This document shows positions 53,098 through 64,000 of a DNA stretch of 64,000 bases, in pieces; position 1 is the stretch's first letter, and every line of letters begins with the position of its first letter. The translations under genes and the position numbers were made by a program. Source of the stretch: Cupriavidus pauculus (GTDB lineage: Bacteria > Pseudomonadota > Gammaproteobacteria > Burkholderiales > Burkholderiaceae); NCBI RefSeq assembly GCF_022179805.1, contig NZ_BPUO01000009.1:1-64000 (forward strand), in the 5' to 3' direction. The notes under the pieces were generated by a model. That model saw only the letters and a program-made list of their open reading frames with translations, did not search any database and was not told the origin of the DNA.

Positions 53098-54105
53098 TCA
53101 ATCCAGATGTACGCCGCCTTCCTTGATGATGCCGGACCACGTCGCGGTGTCATCGCGGATGATGCGTGCGAAGGTCGTGCCGTCCGTGCCGATCGGCTCC
53201 AGGCCCAGTTGCGCGATCTGCTTCTGCATCTCCGGCGTGTTGACCGCCTGTTCGACAGAACGGGAGATCTTCGCGGCAATCTCGGGCGGAATCTTGGCCG
53301 GACCAAACAGCCCATACCACCCGACCACGGACATCCCCTGGTAGCCCAGTTCGGCGAAGGTGGGGACGTTCGGCAGCGCGGCGGACCGTTTGGCGCTGAC
53401 CACCGCATAGGCGTTGAGCTTGCCGGCCTTCACGAAAGGCAGCGCCGTGCTGAGGTCGACGAAGGACACGCCGACGTGCCCGCCGATCATGTCGTTGATC
53501 AGCGGCGCGGCGCCCTTGTACGGCACGTGCGTAACCGTGAGGTTGTTGCGGCGATTGAATATCTCAGCATAGATGTGCGACGTGGTGCCCGCGCCGTAGG
53601 AGCCGTAGCTGTACTTGCCGGGGCTTGCGCCGGCCAGCCGCACATAGTCCTTCAGGGACTTGACGTCGGAAGCGGGGGGCGCGACGAACACCGACAGCGC
53701 GTTGGCCACCTTGGACAGCGGCGTGAAGTCCTTGCCGATGTCATAGGGCAGGCTGTTGTAGAGCGCCGGCGCCTGCACCACCTGCGTGATCGTGAGCAGC
53801 AGCGTGTAGCCATCGGGATGCGCGCGGGCGACGTACTCGTTGCCGATCATGCCCGACGCGCCCGGCCGGTTTTCCACGATCACGGTCTGTTTCCACTCCT
53901 TCGCCAACTGGTTGGCCAGCAGCCTTGCAAGCGTATCGCCCATGCCGCCGGGAGGAAACGGCATGACGATCTTGACCACCTTGTCGGGGTAGGTGGCGGC
54001 CGTGGTGGTATCGGCGGCGAGGGCGGTGGAGCCCAGGCACACCGAGGCGGCAAGGGTCATGCCGGCGCAAGCGCGGATCGCGCCGCGATAACGGAATTCA
54101 TGCAT
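53098..54105 (-). CDS. Bug/TctC-family tripartite tricarboxylate transporter receptor
   Basis: 335 residues from ATG 54105 (AGGAGA upstream). The signal peptide ends near TALAADT. Family motifs are IVMPFPPGGMGDTLARLLAN, VENRPGASGMIGNEYVAR, HPDGYTLLLTITQVVQAPAL, THVPYKGAAPLINDMIGGHV and NVPTFAELGYQGMSVVGWYG. It is in the middle of the leftward acyl-CoA operon, without TctA/TctB, so it probably captures the acid that this operon activates and degrades. Confidence 0.92.
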   Translation of the reverse strand: MHEFRYRGAIRACAGMTLAASVCLGSTALAADTTTAATYPDKVVKIVMPFPPGGMGDTLARLLANQLAKEWKQTVIVENRPGASGMIGNEYVARAHPDGYTLLLTITQVVQAPALYNSLPYDIGKDFTPLSKVANALSVFVAPPASDVKSLKDYVRLAGASPGKYSYGSYGAGTTSHIYAEIFNRRNNLTVTHVPYKGAAPLINDMIGGHVGVSFVDLSTALPFVKAGKLNAYAVVSAKRSAALPNVPTFAELGYQGMSVVGWYGLFGPAKIPPEIAAKISRSVEQAVNTPEMQKQIAQLGLEPIGTDGTTFARIIRDDTATWSGIIKEGGVHLD

Positions 54106-54185
54106 CGTTGTCTCCTGGTGTTTATCGTTGTCGTTGTGGGGTACGTACGCCCGAATCCGGCAATCCGGCAGCGGGCGCCTCGGCG

Positions 54186-54230
54186 TGCGTGCCAGGGGTG
54201 TGCGTGCCAGGGGTGTGCGTGCTAGGGTGC
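54186..54230. repeat. Short tandem repeat, three 15-bp units
   Basis: Units TGCGTGCCAGGGGTG at 54186 and 54201 are identical; the third, at 54216, is diverged (TGCGTGCTAGGGTGC). It lies in the 116-bp gap between the phosphotransferase stop and the Bug receptor start. Confidence 0.8.
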
Positions 54231-55292
54231 GCCGTCGCGCCGTGCGCAGCGCCAGCCCAGTTCGGCCAGCGGCCTGACCTTCGCGCCCATCGCGGCCGCT
54301 TCGGCGCCGGCCGCATTGCCCAGCGCGGCGCGTGCGGCCACGCCGTGCAGGATCGCGGCCATGCGGAACAGGTTGTAGGCGAGATAGAAATCCCAATGCC
54401 GGATGCGATCGATGCCGCGCGCGCGGCAGTAGTCCTCGACGAAGGCGTGCTCCTGCGGAATGCCCAGCGCGGTCAGGTCCACGCCGGCCACGCCGCGCCA
54501 TAGCTCCGGTGGCACGCGCCAGGACATGCAGTAGTAGGACAGGTCGGCCAGCGGATGGCCGAGCGTGGACAGTTCCCAGTCCAGCACCGCTACCACGCGA
54601 GGTTCCGTGGGATGCAGGATCAGGTTGTCCATGCGCATGTCGCCGTGTACGAGGCAGGTGTCGTCCCCATCGGGCACATGTGCCGGCAGCCAGTCAATCA
54701 GCGCTTGCATGGCATCAATGCGGGCGCCCCCCGCGCTGCGGTACTGGCGTGTCCAGCGATCGATCTGCCGGGCGAAGTAATTGCCCTGGCGACCGAAGGT
54801 CGACAGACCGGCCGCCGCGTAATCGACGTCATGCAGCGCAACCAGCACGCGATTGATATCGGCATAGATGGCCTGGCGCTCCGCCACGCTCAGTCCCGGC
54901 AGTGTTGGGTCGACGAAATTGCGGCCCTTGACGTATTCCATCAGGTAGAACGGCGTGCCTACGACATCCGCGTCCTCGCACCACGCCACCATGCGTGGCA
55001 CAGGCACGCCGCTGTTGGCCAGCGCCTGCATCACGCGGTACTCGCGATCGATGGCATGTGCGGACGGCAACAGCGGGCCGGGTGGTTGCTTGCGCAGGAC
55101 CAGCGTGGTGCCGTTGGCTTCGAGCAGATAGGTGGGATTGGATTGCCCGCCAGACAGCGTGCGCAAGTGCGCCGGTTCGCCGTGATGGCCCAGTCCGGCG
55201 TGATGCAGCCACGCACCGAGCCGATCGACGTCGATGGCGACTGGGTGCGGGGTGGGGTGGGAAACAGCGGTCACGGGCGAGTCAGTGGTCAT
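54222..55292 (-). CDS. APH-fold phosphotransferase of acyl-CoA operons (ACAD10/11 kinase-like)
   Basis: 356 residues from ATG 55292; a GTG just before it is also possible. Kinase-fold motifs are TLSGGQSNPTYLLEANGTTL, VLRKQPPG, the catalytic loop CLVHGDMRMDNLILHPTEPR and the metal-binding VAVLDWELSTLGHPLADLSY. This subgroup, related to the N-terminal kinase domain of ACAD10/11, is regularly found with acyl-CoA dehydrogenases and is thought to phosphorylate hydroxyacyl-CoAs for dehydration. First gene of the leftward operon, facing the twin palindromes and the rightward CoA ligase gene. Confidence 0.88.
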   Translation of the reverse strand: MTTDSPVTAVSHPTPHPVAIDVDRLGAWLHHAGLGHHGEPAHLRTLSGGQSNPTYLLEANGTTLVLRKQPPGPLLPSAHAIDREYRVMQALANSGVPVPRMVAWCEDADVVGTPFYLMEYVKGRNFVDPTLPGLSVAERQAIYADINRVLVALHDVDYAAAGLSTFGRQGNYFARQIDRWTRQYRSAGGARIDAMQALIDWLPAHVPDGDDTCLVHGDMRMDNLILHPTEPRVVAVLDWELSTLGHPLADLSYYCMSWRVPPELWRGVAGVDLTALGIPQEHAFVEDYCRARGIDRIRHWDFYLAYNLFRMAAILHGVAARAALGNAAGAEAAAMGAKVRPLAELGWRCARRDGAP

Positions 55293-55434
55293 CACAAGGG
55301 TGGGTCAGAAGGCGGTCGTGGCACGGCGATGGGGCATACGGCATGACGTCGTCAGGGAAAACACGGAGTCTGCCGTCGTGCGGCAATCGCATCAGATGTC
55401 CCGGCCATTATGGAAAGATGACGGGGCAGGCGCC

Positions 55435-55450
55435 TCATCCGATCGGACGA
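55435..55450. promoter_or_regulatory. Palindromic operator copy 1
   Basis: TCATCCGATCGGACGA: the same palindrome as copy 2 with a single mismatch. Its centre is 69 bp from that of copy 2. It is likely to bind a dimeric regulator such as a TetR-family protein; the regulator is not identified. Confidence 0.65.
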
Positions 55451-55503
55451 TTTAAGGGCGCGGTGCGCCGCTTGCACATCGGGCGGCGTGTGCCGCGAAA
55501 GAA

Positions 55504-55519
55504 TCGTCCGATCGGACGA
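55504..55519. promoter_or_regulatory. Palindromic operator copy 2
   Basis: TCGTCCGATCGGACGA, a perfect 16-bp palindrome, 80 bp before the CoA ligase start. Together with copy 1 it could repress or activate both divergent operons. Confidence 0.7.
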
Positions 55520-55598
55520 GGCGGACTCTGTCACAGGCCGTCCATAATCGATCCGCAGGGCAGCCTTACGACAAAAACGACATGACGGAGACAACACG

Positions 55599-57227
55599 AT
55601 GACCGCCGCACCGCTTGACTATTCGATGGATATCCCGTTGCTGCTGCCCGGGATGCTGCAGGCCGCGGCCCGTCATCATCGGCAGTCCGGCATCACGTCG
55701 GTCATCGACGGCGTCGTGCACCGCCATAGCTACGCGGAATGCGATCGCCGTGCGCGATGCGTGGCACAGGCCTGCCTGGCACTGGGCGTGCGCGAGGGAG
55801 ATCGCGTCGGCACGCTGGCATGGAACGACCATCGGCACCTCGAGCTGTATTTCGGCATCGGCGGCATGGGGGCCGTGTGCCATACGATCAATCCGCGCCT
55901 GTTTCCGGAACAGATCGTCCATATCATCAACGATGCGCAGGACCGCTTCATCGTGTTCTCGCCGGATTTCCTGCCGCTGGTGACGACCATTGCGCCGCAA
56001 TGCCCTAGCGTGGAGCGCTGGATCGTGCTGGGCGATGCCGACCCGGACCTGCGCCTGGGCAATGACGCGGTGGTCGGGTACGAGAACTGGCTGGCCGCGC
56101 AGGATGGCCACTACGCGTGGCCGGACCTGAACGAACGCCTGCCCGCATTCCTGTGCTACACGTCGGGCACCACGGGCAATCCCAAGGGCGTGGTGTATTC
56201 GCACCGCGCGACGGTGCTGCATGCCTATGCCTGCGCGCTGCCGGATTCGCACAACATTTCGGCGCGCGACGTGGTGCTGCCAGTCGTGCCAATGTTCCAC
56301 GCCAATGCGTGGGAGGCGCCGTTCTCGGCCACGCTGACCGGCGCGCGCCTGGTGTTGCCTGGGCCGAGGCTCGATGGCGAATCGCTCTACAAGCTGATCG
56401 AGAGCGAAGGCGTCACGTTCTCGATCGGCGTCCCCACCGTCTGGTTCACCCTGTTGCGGTACATGCAGGCCAACGGCCTGCGCTTCACGACGCTGCGCCG
56501 GCTGCTGCTGGGCGGCGCTGCTACGCCGCCATCGATGATCGAGGCCTATGCGGAACTGGGCGTGGAGCTTTACCAAGGCTGGGGCATGACCGAGACCGCC
56601 GCGCTGACCACGTGCGCGCAGCCGCTGCAGCATCAGGCCAACCTGTCGCCCGCCGAGCGCCGCGCCGCGATCTTCAGTTCGGCCGGACGCATCGTGGCCG
56701 GCGCCGACATGCGCATCGTGGATGGCAATGGGCAGGAACTGCCGTGGGGCGACAGCGCCGGGTATCTGCAGGTGCGCGCGCCATGGGCCATCAGCCGGTA
56801 CTACGGCGCGAAGAGCAGCGCGCTGCAAGATGGATGGCTGCCCACAGGCGATATCGCGGAGATCGATCCGGACGGCTATATGCGGCTCACGGACCGCAGC
56901 AAGGACGTCATCAAGTCCGGCGGTGAATGGATTTCCTCGGTCGAGATCGAGAACATCGCGGCCGGCGTGCCGGGCGTGCAACTGGCGGCGTGCATCGCCG
57001 CCGCGCATCCGAAATGGGGCGAGCGGCCGCTGCTGGTGGTGCAGCGCGCGGCGGGCGTCACGCTGACGGAACAGCAAATCCTGTCGACCTACGACGGCAA
57101 GGTGGCCACGTGGTGGAAGCCCGACGCGGTGGTGTTCACAGATAGCATCCCGCTGACGGCTACGGGCAAGCTGTTCAAGCTGGCCCTGCGTGAGCGTTAC
57201 GGCAATCACCTAATGGACCGCCTCTAA
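55599..57227 (+). CDS. AMP-forming fatty-acid/aryl CoA ligase
   Basis: 542 residues; GGAGAC precedes ATG 55599. ANL-superfamily motifs are intact: the P-loop [18 protein letters not shown], the [13 protein letters not shown]5 motif, [40 protein letters not shown] and the C-terminal catalytic Lys region [13 protein letters not shown]. It forms acyl-CoA from a carboxylic acid through an acyl-AMP. Length and motif spelling match medium/long-chain acyl-CoA synthetases (FadD3/AlkK-like). First gene of the rightward operon. Confidence 0.92.
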   Translation: MTAAPLDYSMDIPLLLPGMLQAAARHHRQSGITSVIDGVVHRHSYAECDRRARCVAQACLALGVREGDRVGTLAWNDHRHLELYFGIGGMGAVCHTINPRLFPEQIVHIINDAQDRFIVFSPDFLPLVTTIAPQCPSVERWIVLGDADPDLRLGNDAVVGYENWLAAQDGHYAWPDLNERLPAFLCYTSGTTGNPKGVVYSHRATVLHAYACALPDSHNISARDVVLPVVPMFHANAWEAPFSATLTGARLVLPGPRLDGESLYKLIESEGVTFSIGVPTVWFTLLRYMQANGLRFTTLRRLLLGGAATPPSMIEAYAELGVELYQGWGMTETAALTTCAQPLQHQANLSPAERRAAIFSSAGRIVAGADMRIVDGNGQELPWGDSAGYLQVRAPWAISRYYGAKSSALQDGWLPTGDIAEIDPDGYMRLTDRSKDVIKSGGEWISSVEIENIAAGVPGVQLAACIAAAHPKWGERPLLVVQRAAGVTLTEQQILSTYDGKVATWWKPDAVVFTDSIPLTATGKLFKLALRERYGNHLMDRL

Positions 57228-57338
57228 GCCTGCCAGGCCTGCGCACCTGACGGGCCCCGCCGGCCCTGCCAGCCTCCCAGTTGCCGCGTCGAACGCACGC
57301 GGCTGCACGATCACGCACTTCGCAAGGAACCCGCTGCA

Positions 57339-58544
57339 ATGCATGACGCTTTCATCTACGACGCCGTTCGCACGCCACGCGGCAAGGGCCGCAACACAGG
57401 GGCGCTACACGAGGTCACGCCGGTCTCGCTGGCCGCGCAGATACTGACCGCGCTGCGCCAGCGCAACGGTTTCGATTCTCGAGAGATCGAGGATGTTGGC
57501 CTGGGTGTGGTGATGCCGCTTGGCGAGCAGGGTGCAGACCTCGCGCGCACGGCATTGCTGGTAGCCGGCTATGACCAGGCGGTGCCCGGCTATCAACTCA
57601 ACCGGTTCTGCGTGTCCGGACTCGATACCGTCAATCAGATCGTGGCTGGCGTGATGGCGGGGCAGATCGAGGCCGGTATCGGCGGTGGCGTGGAATCGAT
57701 GACGCGCGTGCCAATTGGCTCCGACGGCGGCGCCATCTATACCGATCCGGCGGTGACGCGTCAGTTTGCATACATGCCCAACGGCGTGGCGGCGGACCTG
57801 ATTGCCACGCGTGAAGGGTTCTCGCGCGAAGCACTGGACAACTACGCGATGCAGAGCCAGCAGCGCGCGGCGCGCGCGCGGGATACCGGCTCGTTTGCCC
57901 GCTCGCTGGTGCCAGTGCAAGACGTGCTCGGCAATGTCGTGCTGGCGCAGGACGAAGCGATTCGCGCCGCCACCACGATGGAAGACTTGGCGCACCTCGC
58001 GCCGGCATTTGCCGCCGCGGGCGCACAGGGCTTTGACGCCATCGGCTTGCGTCGCTACCCGGAGCTGGAAGCCATCGAGCATCTGCACACCAGTGGTAGT
58101 TCCAGCGCCATCGTCGATGGCGCGGCAGCCGTGCTCGTCGGTAATCAGGCGTTCGGCGAACGACACGGACTGAAGCCTCGTGCGCGGGTCCGGTATTTCG
58201 CATCCATTGCCAGCGAGCCGATGATGAACCTTGGCGGGCCGCTACCGGTGACCCACAAGCTGTTGTCCCGCAGCGGTTTGTCGATTCGCGACATCGACTT
58301 GTTCGAAGTGAACGAGGCCTTCGCTGTGGTGCCGTTGCTTTACCAGCGCGCGTTCGCCATAGATCCCGATCGCATCAACGTCAACGGCGGCGCGATTGCA
58401 CTGGGCCATCCGCTGGGCGCCACGGGCGCGATGCTGTTGGGCACGCTGATCGATGAACTGGAGCGGCGCGACGCCGAACGCGGGCTGGTCACGCTGTGTG
58501 CAGCGGCCGGGCAGGCCACCGCCACGATCGTCGAGCGGATCTGA
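57339..58544 (+). CDS. Acetyl-CoA C-acyltransferase (thiolase, FadA type)
   Basis: 401 residues. All thiolase catalytic residues are visible: the nucleophile Cys in LNRFCVSGLDTVNQIVAG, the His in VNGGAIALGHPLGATGAMLL and the second Cys in LVTLCAAAGQATATIVERI. An FEVNEAFAVVP motif and GGGVESMTRVPIG complete the picture. It cleaves 3-oxoacyl-CoA with CoA to release acetyl- or propionyl-CoA. It stands immediately before fadB, as FadA partners do. Confidence 0.94.
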   Translation: MHDAFIYDAVRTPRGKGRNTGALHEVTPVSLAAQILTALRQRNGFDSREIEDVGLGVVMPLGEQGADLARTALLVAGYDQAVPGYQLNRFCVSGLDTVNQIVAGVMAGQIEAGIGGGVESMTRVPIGSDGGAIYTDPAVTRQFAYMPNGVAADLIATREGFSREALDNYAMQSQQRAARARDTGSFARSLVPVQDVLGNVVLAQDEAIRAATTMEDLAHLAPAFAAAGAQGFDAIGLRRYPELEAIEHLHTSGSSSAIVDGAAAVLVGNQAFGERHGLKPRARVRYFASIASEPMMNLGGPLPVTHKLLSRSGLSIRDIDLFEVNEAFAVVPLLYQRAFAIDPDRINVNGGAIALGHPLGATGAMLLGTLIDELERRDAERGLVTLCAAAGQATATIVERI

Positions 58545-58599
58545 TGCCAATACTCGCCACATCGTCGCCGACATCCCAACTTACCGAATCCACGACGTC

Positions 58600-60740
58600 A
58601 TGAGCACGATTTCCCTGAATGTGGACGCCGATGGCGTCGCCTTGATCACGATCGACTGTCCCGGCTTGCCGGTGAACGTCTACACGCCCGAACTAACGCG
58701 CGAACTGACCGCCGCCGTTGACCGCGTGATGGCCGATGACGGTATCGTTGGCGCGGTGATCGCCTCGGCCAAGGACGGCTTCCTCGCGGGCGCCGATCTC
58801 AAGGCCGTTGGTGCCGGCATCGACGCGGCCCTGGCCCGCGGCGGTGCGGCTGTCCCGTCCTTTGCGGCTGAGAACGCCTTCATGCGCCGCATGGAAACTT
58901 GCGGCAAACCGTTCGCTGCTGCGTTGCACGGTGTGGCGCTTGGCGGTGGGCTGGAACTGGCACTGGCCTGCCACCATCGCGTGATTGCCGATGCGCCGGG
59001 GAGCTCGGTGGGCTTGCCTGAGGTGAAGGTCGGCCTGCTGCCGGCGGGTGGAGGTACGCAGCGGCTGCCGCGCCTGATCGGCATCGAGGCCGCCTTGCCA
59101 TTGCTGCTGGATGGCGATGCCGTGGGTGCGGCGCGCGCGTTGGAACTGGGCATCGTCGATGCCGTCGTCCCATGTGACGCGCTGCTGGAAAGCGCGCGCC
59201 AATGGGTGCTGGCACATCGCAAGGCCAGCCAGCCATGGGATCGCAAGGGATTCCACGTGCCGGGCGGCGTGGGCGCGCTGTCCGGGCATGCCTCGCGCAG
59301 TTTCTATGGTGGTATCGCGCAGGTGCGGGCACGCACGCAGGACAACTATCCGGCGCCGCTGGCGATTCTTTCCGCAGTGTACGAAGGCACGCAGTTGCCC
59401 TTCGATACGGGCATGGCGATCGAGGCCAAGTACTTCTCTCAACTGGCCACGAATCCGGTGGCGCGCAATCTGATCCGCACACAGTTCGTCAATCGCAAGC
59501 GCTATGCGCGACTTGCCCATCGGCCGGCCGGCATTCCCGCTGCGCCTGTGGGCCGGCTGGGTGTGCTGGGCGGCGGCATGATGGGTACGGGGATTGCATA
59601 CGCCGCCGCGCAGGCGGGTATCGAGGTGGTACTGCTCGACGCGACGCACGCGCAGGCCGATACGGCAAGGGAGCGCGCGTTGACGCTCGCGAAGCGAGCA
59701 GGATTGGTCGAAGCGCAGCTCGGCGCGTTCGGTGATCGCATCACGGCGACCACGCAGTACGACGCGCTGTCCGATTGCGATGTCGTCATCGAGGCCGTGT
59801 TCGAGGATCGCGCAATCAAGGCCAGCGTGCTGGCGCAGGCGTGCGCTGCCATGCGCGCGGACGCCATCCTCGCGTCGAACACTTCCACGTTGCCGATCAG
59901 CGGACTGGCGACATGCACGGATCGTGCGGAGCGTTTTATCGGCATGCATTTCTTCTCGCCCGTCGAACGGATGCCGCTGCTTGAAATCATCTGCGGTCTG
60001 CAGACATCGCGTGACACGCTGGCGCGTGCGATGGACCTGGCTGGCCAACTGCGCAAGGTGCCGATCGTGGTCAACGACAGCCCGGGATTCTTCACGAGCC
60101 GGGTGTTCTGCGCGTACGTGGATGAGGGCTTGGCGATGCTTGCCGAGGGCGTGAGCCCGGCGCTGATCGAGAATGCCGCACGCATGGCGGGCTTTGCCGC
60201 CAGTCCGCTTGCCGTGCTTGACGAAGTCTCGCTGGATCTTCAACAGCGCGTGGTCGATCAGGCCATTGCCGATGGCTTGCGCGATCCGTTTGTGCGATCG
60301 CACGCGCAACCGGTGATCGCGCGCATGAATGCGCTAGGCCGCTTGGGGCGCAAGGCCGGAGGCGGTTTCTACGTCTATCCCAAGGACGCTCGCAAGCATC
60401 TGTGGCCCGGCTTGGCGGAGGCGTTCCCGTTGTCGTCGCACCAGCCTGATGTCGAGGTAGTGAAGCAGCGCCTGCTCTACATGCCCGCGCTGGAAAGCGC
60501 GCGCTGCCTGGAAGAGGCGGTGGTTACCGCGCCAGCCGACGCGGATCTGGGCGCGATTCTGGGGCTCGGGTTTCCTGGCTGGAGTGGCGGTCCGCTGTCA
60601 CTGGTGGAAACCGTGGGGCTGCGGCGCTTCGTGCAGGCTTGCGATGCGCTGGCTGCTGCGCATGGCGTGCGGTTCCGTCCCGGCGACGCATTGCGGTCGC
60701 GCGCCGAACAGCAGACGCCGTTCTATGAAGGAGCCCGGGC

Positions 60741-60744
<4 letters not shown>
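58600..60744 (+). CDS. fadB: FadB-type enoyl-CoA hydratase/3-hydroxyacyl-CoA dehydrogenase
   Basis: 714 residues from ATG 58600; upstream in-frame sequence overlaps the thiolase and was rejected. The N-terminal hydratase domain has the oxyanion-hole region IASAKDGFLAGADLKAVG and the catalytic Glu segment LPEVKVGLLPAGGGTQRLPR. The dehydrogenase domain has the NAD loop LGVLGGGMMGTGIAYAAAQA, the catalytic-His stretch IGMHFFSPVERMPLLEII and NDSPGFFTSRVF. It performs the middle two steps of beta-oxidation. The stop overlaps the next start by ATGA, so it is coupled to the acyl-CoA dehydrogenase. Confidence 0.94.
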
Positions 60745-61898
<1,154 letters not shown>

Positions 61899-61995
61899 GG
61901 CGCGTCCCGCGCAGGCGTTGGACGCTGACCGGACAGAGATCCGTGTGCGCCCTTGCCATTGGTGGTCCATTCAAAAAACCAGGAGGAGACAGATC

Positions 61996-63234
<1,239 letters not shown>

Positions 63235-63280
63235 CGGCGCGGCGCAACCGGCTAACGCGACGCGCGGCGCCGCGTTAGCC

Positions 63281-64000
63281 CTAGCGGATCAGTCCCCGCT
63301 TGCGCGCCACCGCCACCGCATGCGTGCGTGAGGTGGCGTCGAGTTTGCTGTTGATGTTGCGAAGATGGGTCTTGATCGTAGTTTCGGACACGAATAGCCG
63401 CTGCGCCATGATTTTGTTCGACAGGCCCTCGGCCAGGAGGCCCAGCACGTTCAGCTCGCGACCTGTCAAGCCATCTGGATGTGCGGCATCCACTTCGATG
63501 TCGGCCGGGGCGATCGATTCGGCCGCCGAGGCTTGCGGGGACTGCGTCAATCGATAGGCTTCCGCGCTGGTCACTGCATCGTGGTGACACGGCATCTGTT
63601 GCAGCACCTCGCGGATCAGCGCGCGTGACGCATCGCTGGTCGCCAGATCGGTGCGTGTCTGCAGTCCGCGCAGTAAAGCAGCGATCCCATCGCCTTCATC
63701 AACAAACGTGCTCACAAAGCCTTCGCTGGCAGCGGTGTCGATCGCCGTGCCAATGGCGTGCAGCGCGCCCTCGTCGTCGCCAGTCGCACGCAATGCCAGA
63801 GCCAGCAGGATGCGGAGCTTCAGTGCGCGACGGCCACGCGTGGCGGCTTCGGCTTCGGCGAGCGCGGCACGCAAGGGCGTGACGGTATGTGTGACGATGT
63901 GCGCGGTGTCGTTGCCGGTGGCAATGGCCAGCCGCCATTCCAGCAGCGCGATGGTTTCCAAGTCATTGGCATGCGGCGCGTAGGCGGGGCCGAATGACCA
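63281..64000 (-). CDS. LuxR/MalT-type regulator (partial, N-terminus outside window)
   Basis: The last 239 or so codons are present. The C-terminal LuxR HTH is clear: GLTGRELNVLGLLAEGLSNK, IMAQRLFVSETTIKTHLRNI and NSKLDATSRTHAVAVARKRG. Before it is an alpha-helical, TPR-like region (LRAALAEAEAATRGRRALKL; DEGALHAIGTAIDTAASEGF), as in the large MalT/LAL regulators with an upstream ATPase domain. It converges on the binding-protein gene and may regulate the adjacent catabolic operons, but the twin palindromes look more like sites for a dimeric repressor. Confidence 0.88.
   Translation of the reverse strand, partial: WSFGPAYAPHANDLETIALLEWRLAIATGNDTAHIVTHTVTPLRAALAEAEAATRGRRALKLRILLALALRATGDDEGALHAIGTAIDTAASEGFVSTFVDEGDGIAALLRGLQTRTDLATSDASRALIREVLQQMPCHHDAVTSAEAYRLTQSPQASAAESIAPADIEVDAAHPDGLTGRELNVLGLLAEGLSNKIMAQRLFVSETTIKTHLRNINSKLDATSRTHAVAVARKRGLIR

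Larger units (their letters stand above)
55293..55598. promoter_or_regulatory. Divergent promoter region of the acyl-CoA operons
   Basis: 306 bp between the leftward phosphotransferase and the rightward CoA ligase. It contains two copies of a 16-bp palindrome, listed separately. A GGAGAC ribosome-binding site precedes the ligase start. No confident -35/-10 pair was assigned. Confidence 0.6.

Noticed and set aside
55566..57209. 547-codon open frame antisense to the CoA ligase
   Set aside because: The sense strand encodes a complete ANL enzyme with all motifs; the antisense frame has no recognisable domain.
58693..60309. 538-codon open frame antisense to fadB
   Set aside because: fadB is intact and full of catalytic motifs; the antisense reading is basic and motif-free.

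Overview
The window reads as a high-GC betaproteobacterial chromosome, most likely Burkholderiaceae of the Cupriavidus/Ralstonia type. The basis is three orphan Bug (TctC-type) tricarboxylate receptors, a short Burkholderiaceae-style H-NS protein, dense overlapping operons and a large acyl-CoA catabolic cluster. This placement is inference from gene content. No rRNA, tRNA or CRISPR array was recognised.

Layout. (1) 1-3.8 kb: the edge of an aromatic-catabolism locus, with a LysR regulator (partial) divergent from a Bug receptor, maleylacetate reductase and an exported metallo-beta-lactamase-fold hydrolase. (2) 3.8-13.4 kb: a mosaic accessory stretch with H-NS, a CoiA-like nuclease-family protein, a HAF-repeat exported protein, a LuxR-type regulator, a GIY-YIG protein, two small unknown genes, a decayed IS256 transposase, a Bug receptor, a collapsed pseudogene and an IS3-type transposase remnant. 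(3) 13.4-24.4 kb: a twelve-gene minus-strand operon for a type II secretion/type IV pilus-like machine: di-heme peroxidase, GspG, GspF, GspE, PilM/N/O/P-like inner-membrane proteins, a secretin with a C-terminal cohesin-like domain, and three more pseudopilins. (4) 24.4-25.2 kb: an AT-rich divergent control region. (5) 25.2-41.1 kb: a 3210-residue exported protein built of twelve near-identical 217-residue units, then an RHS/YD-repeat protein of about 1908 residues, then a small membrane protein starting inside its stop codon (candidate immunity protein). (6) 41.1-46.4 kb: lower-GC debris and small orphan genes, including a three-gene set behind a textbook LexA (SOS) box and a truncated IS607-type serine resolvase. 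(7) 46.5-64 kb: two divergent acyl-CoA operons. The left one holds a CoA-transferase, thiolase-like protein, NDP-forming acyl-CoA ligase, DUF35 protein, SCP-x/Ltp-like protein, Bug receptor and APH-like phosphotransferase. The right one holds an AMP-forming CoA ligase, thiolase, FadB, acyl-CoA dehydrogenase and a LivK-like binding protein, ending at a MalT/LuxR-type regulator (partial). Two copies of a 16-bp palindrome sit between the operons.

How the genes may work together. The most interesting unit is 13.4-41.1 kb: a self-contained pseudopilus secretion machine transcribed away from two giant exported repeat proteins. The giant protein carries a lone YD repeat of the type that makes up its RHS neighbour, which ties the two cargo genes together. 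My inference is that the machine exports or displays these proteins. The 46-63 kb block encodes activation, dehydrogenation, hydration/oxidation and thiolysis of an unidentified carboxylic acid or side-chain substrate, with two periplasmic binding proteins for uptake.
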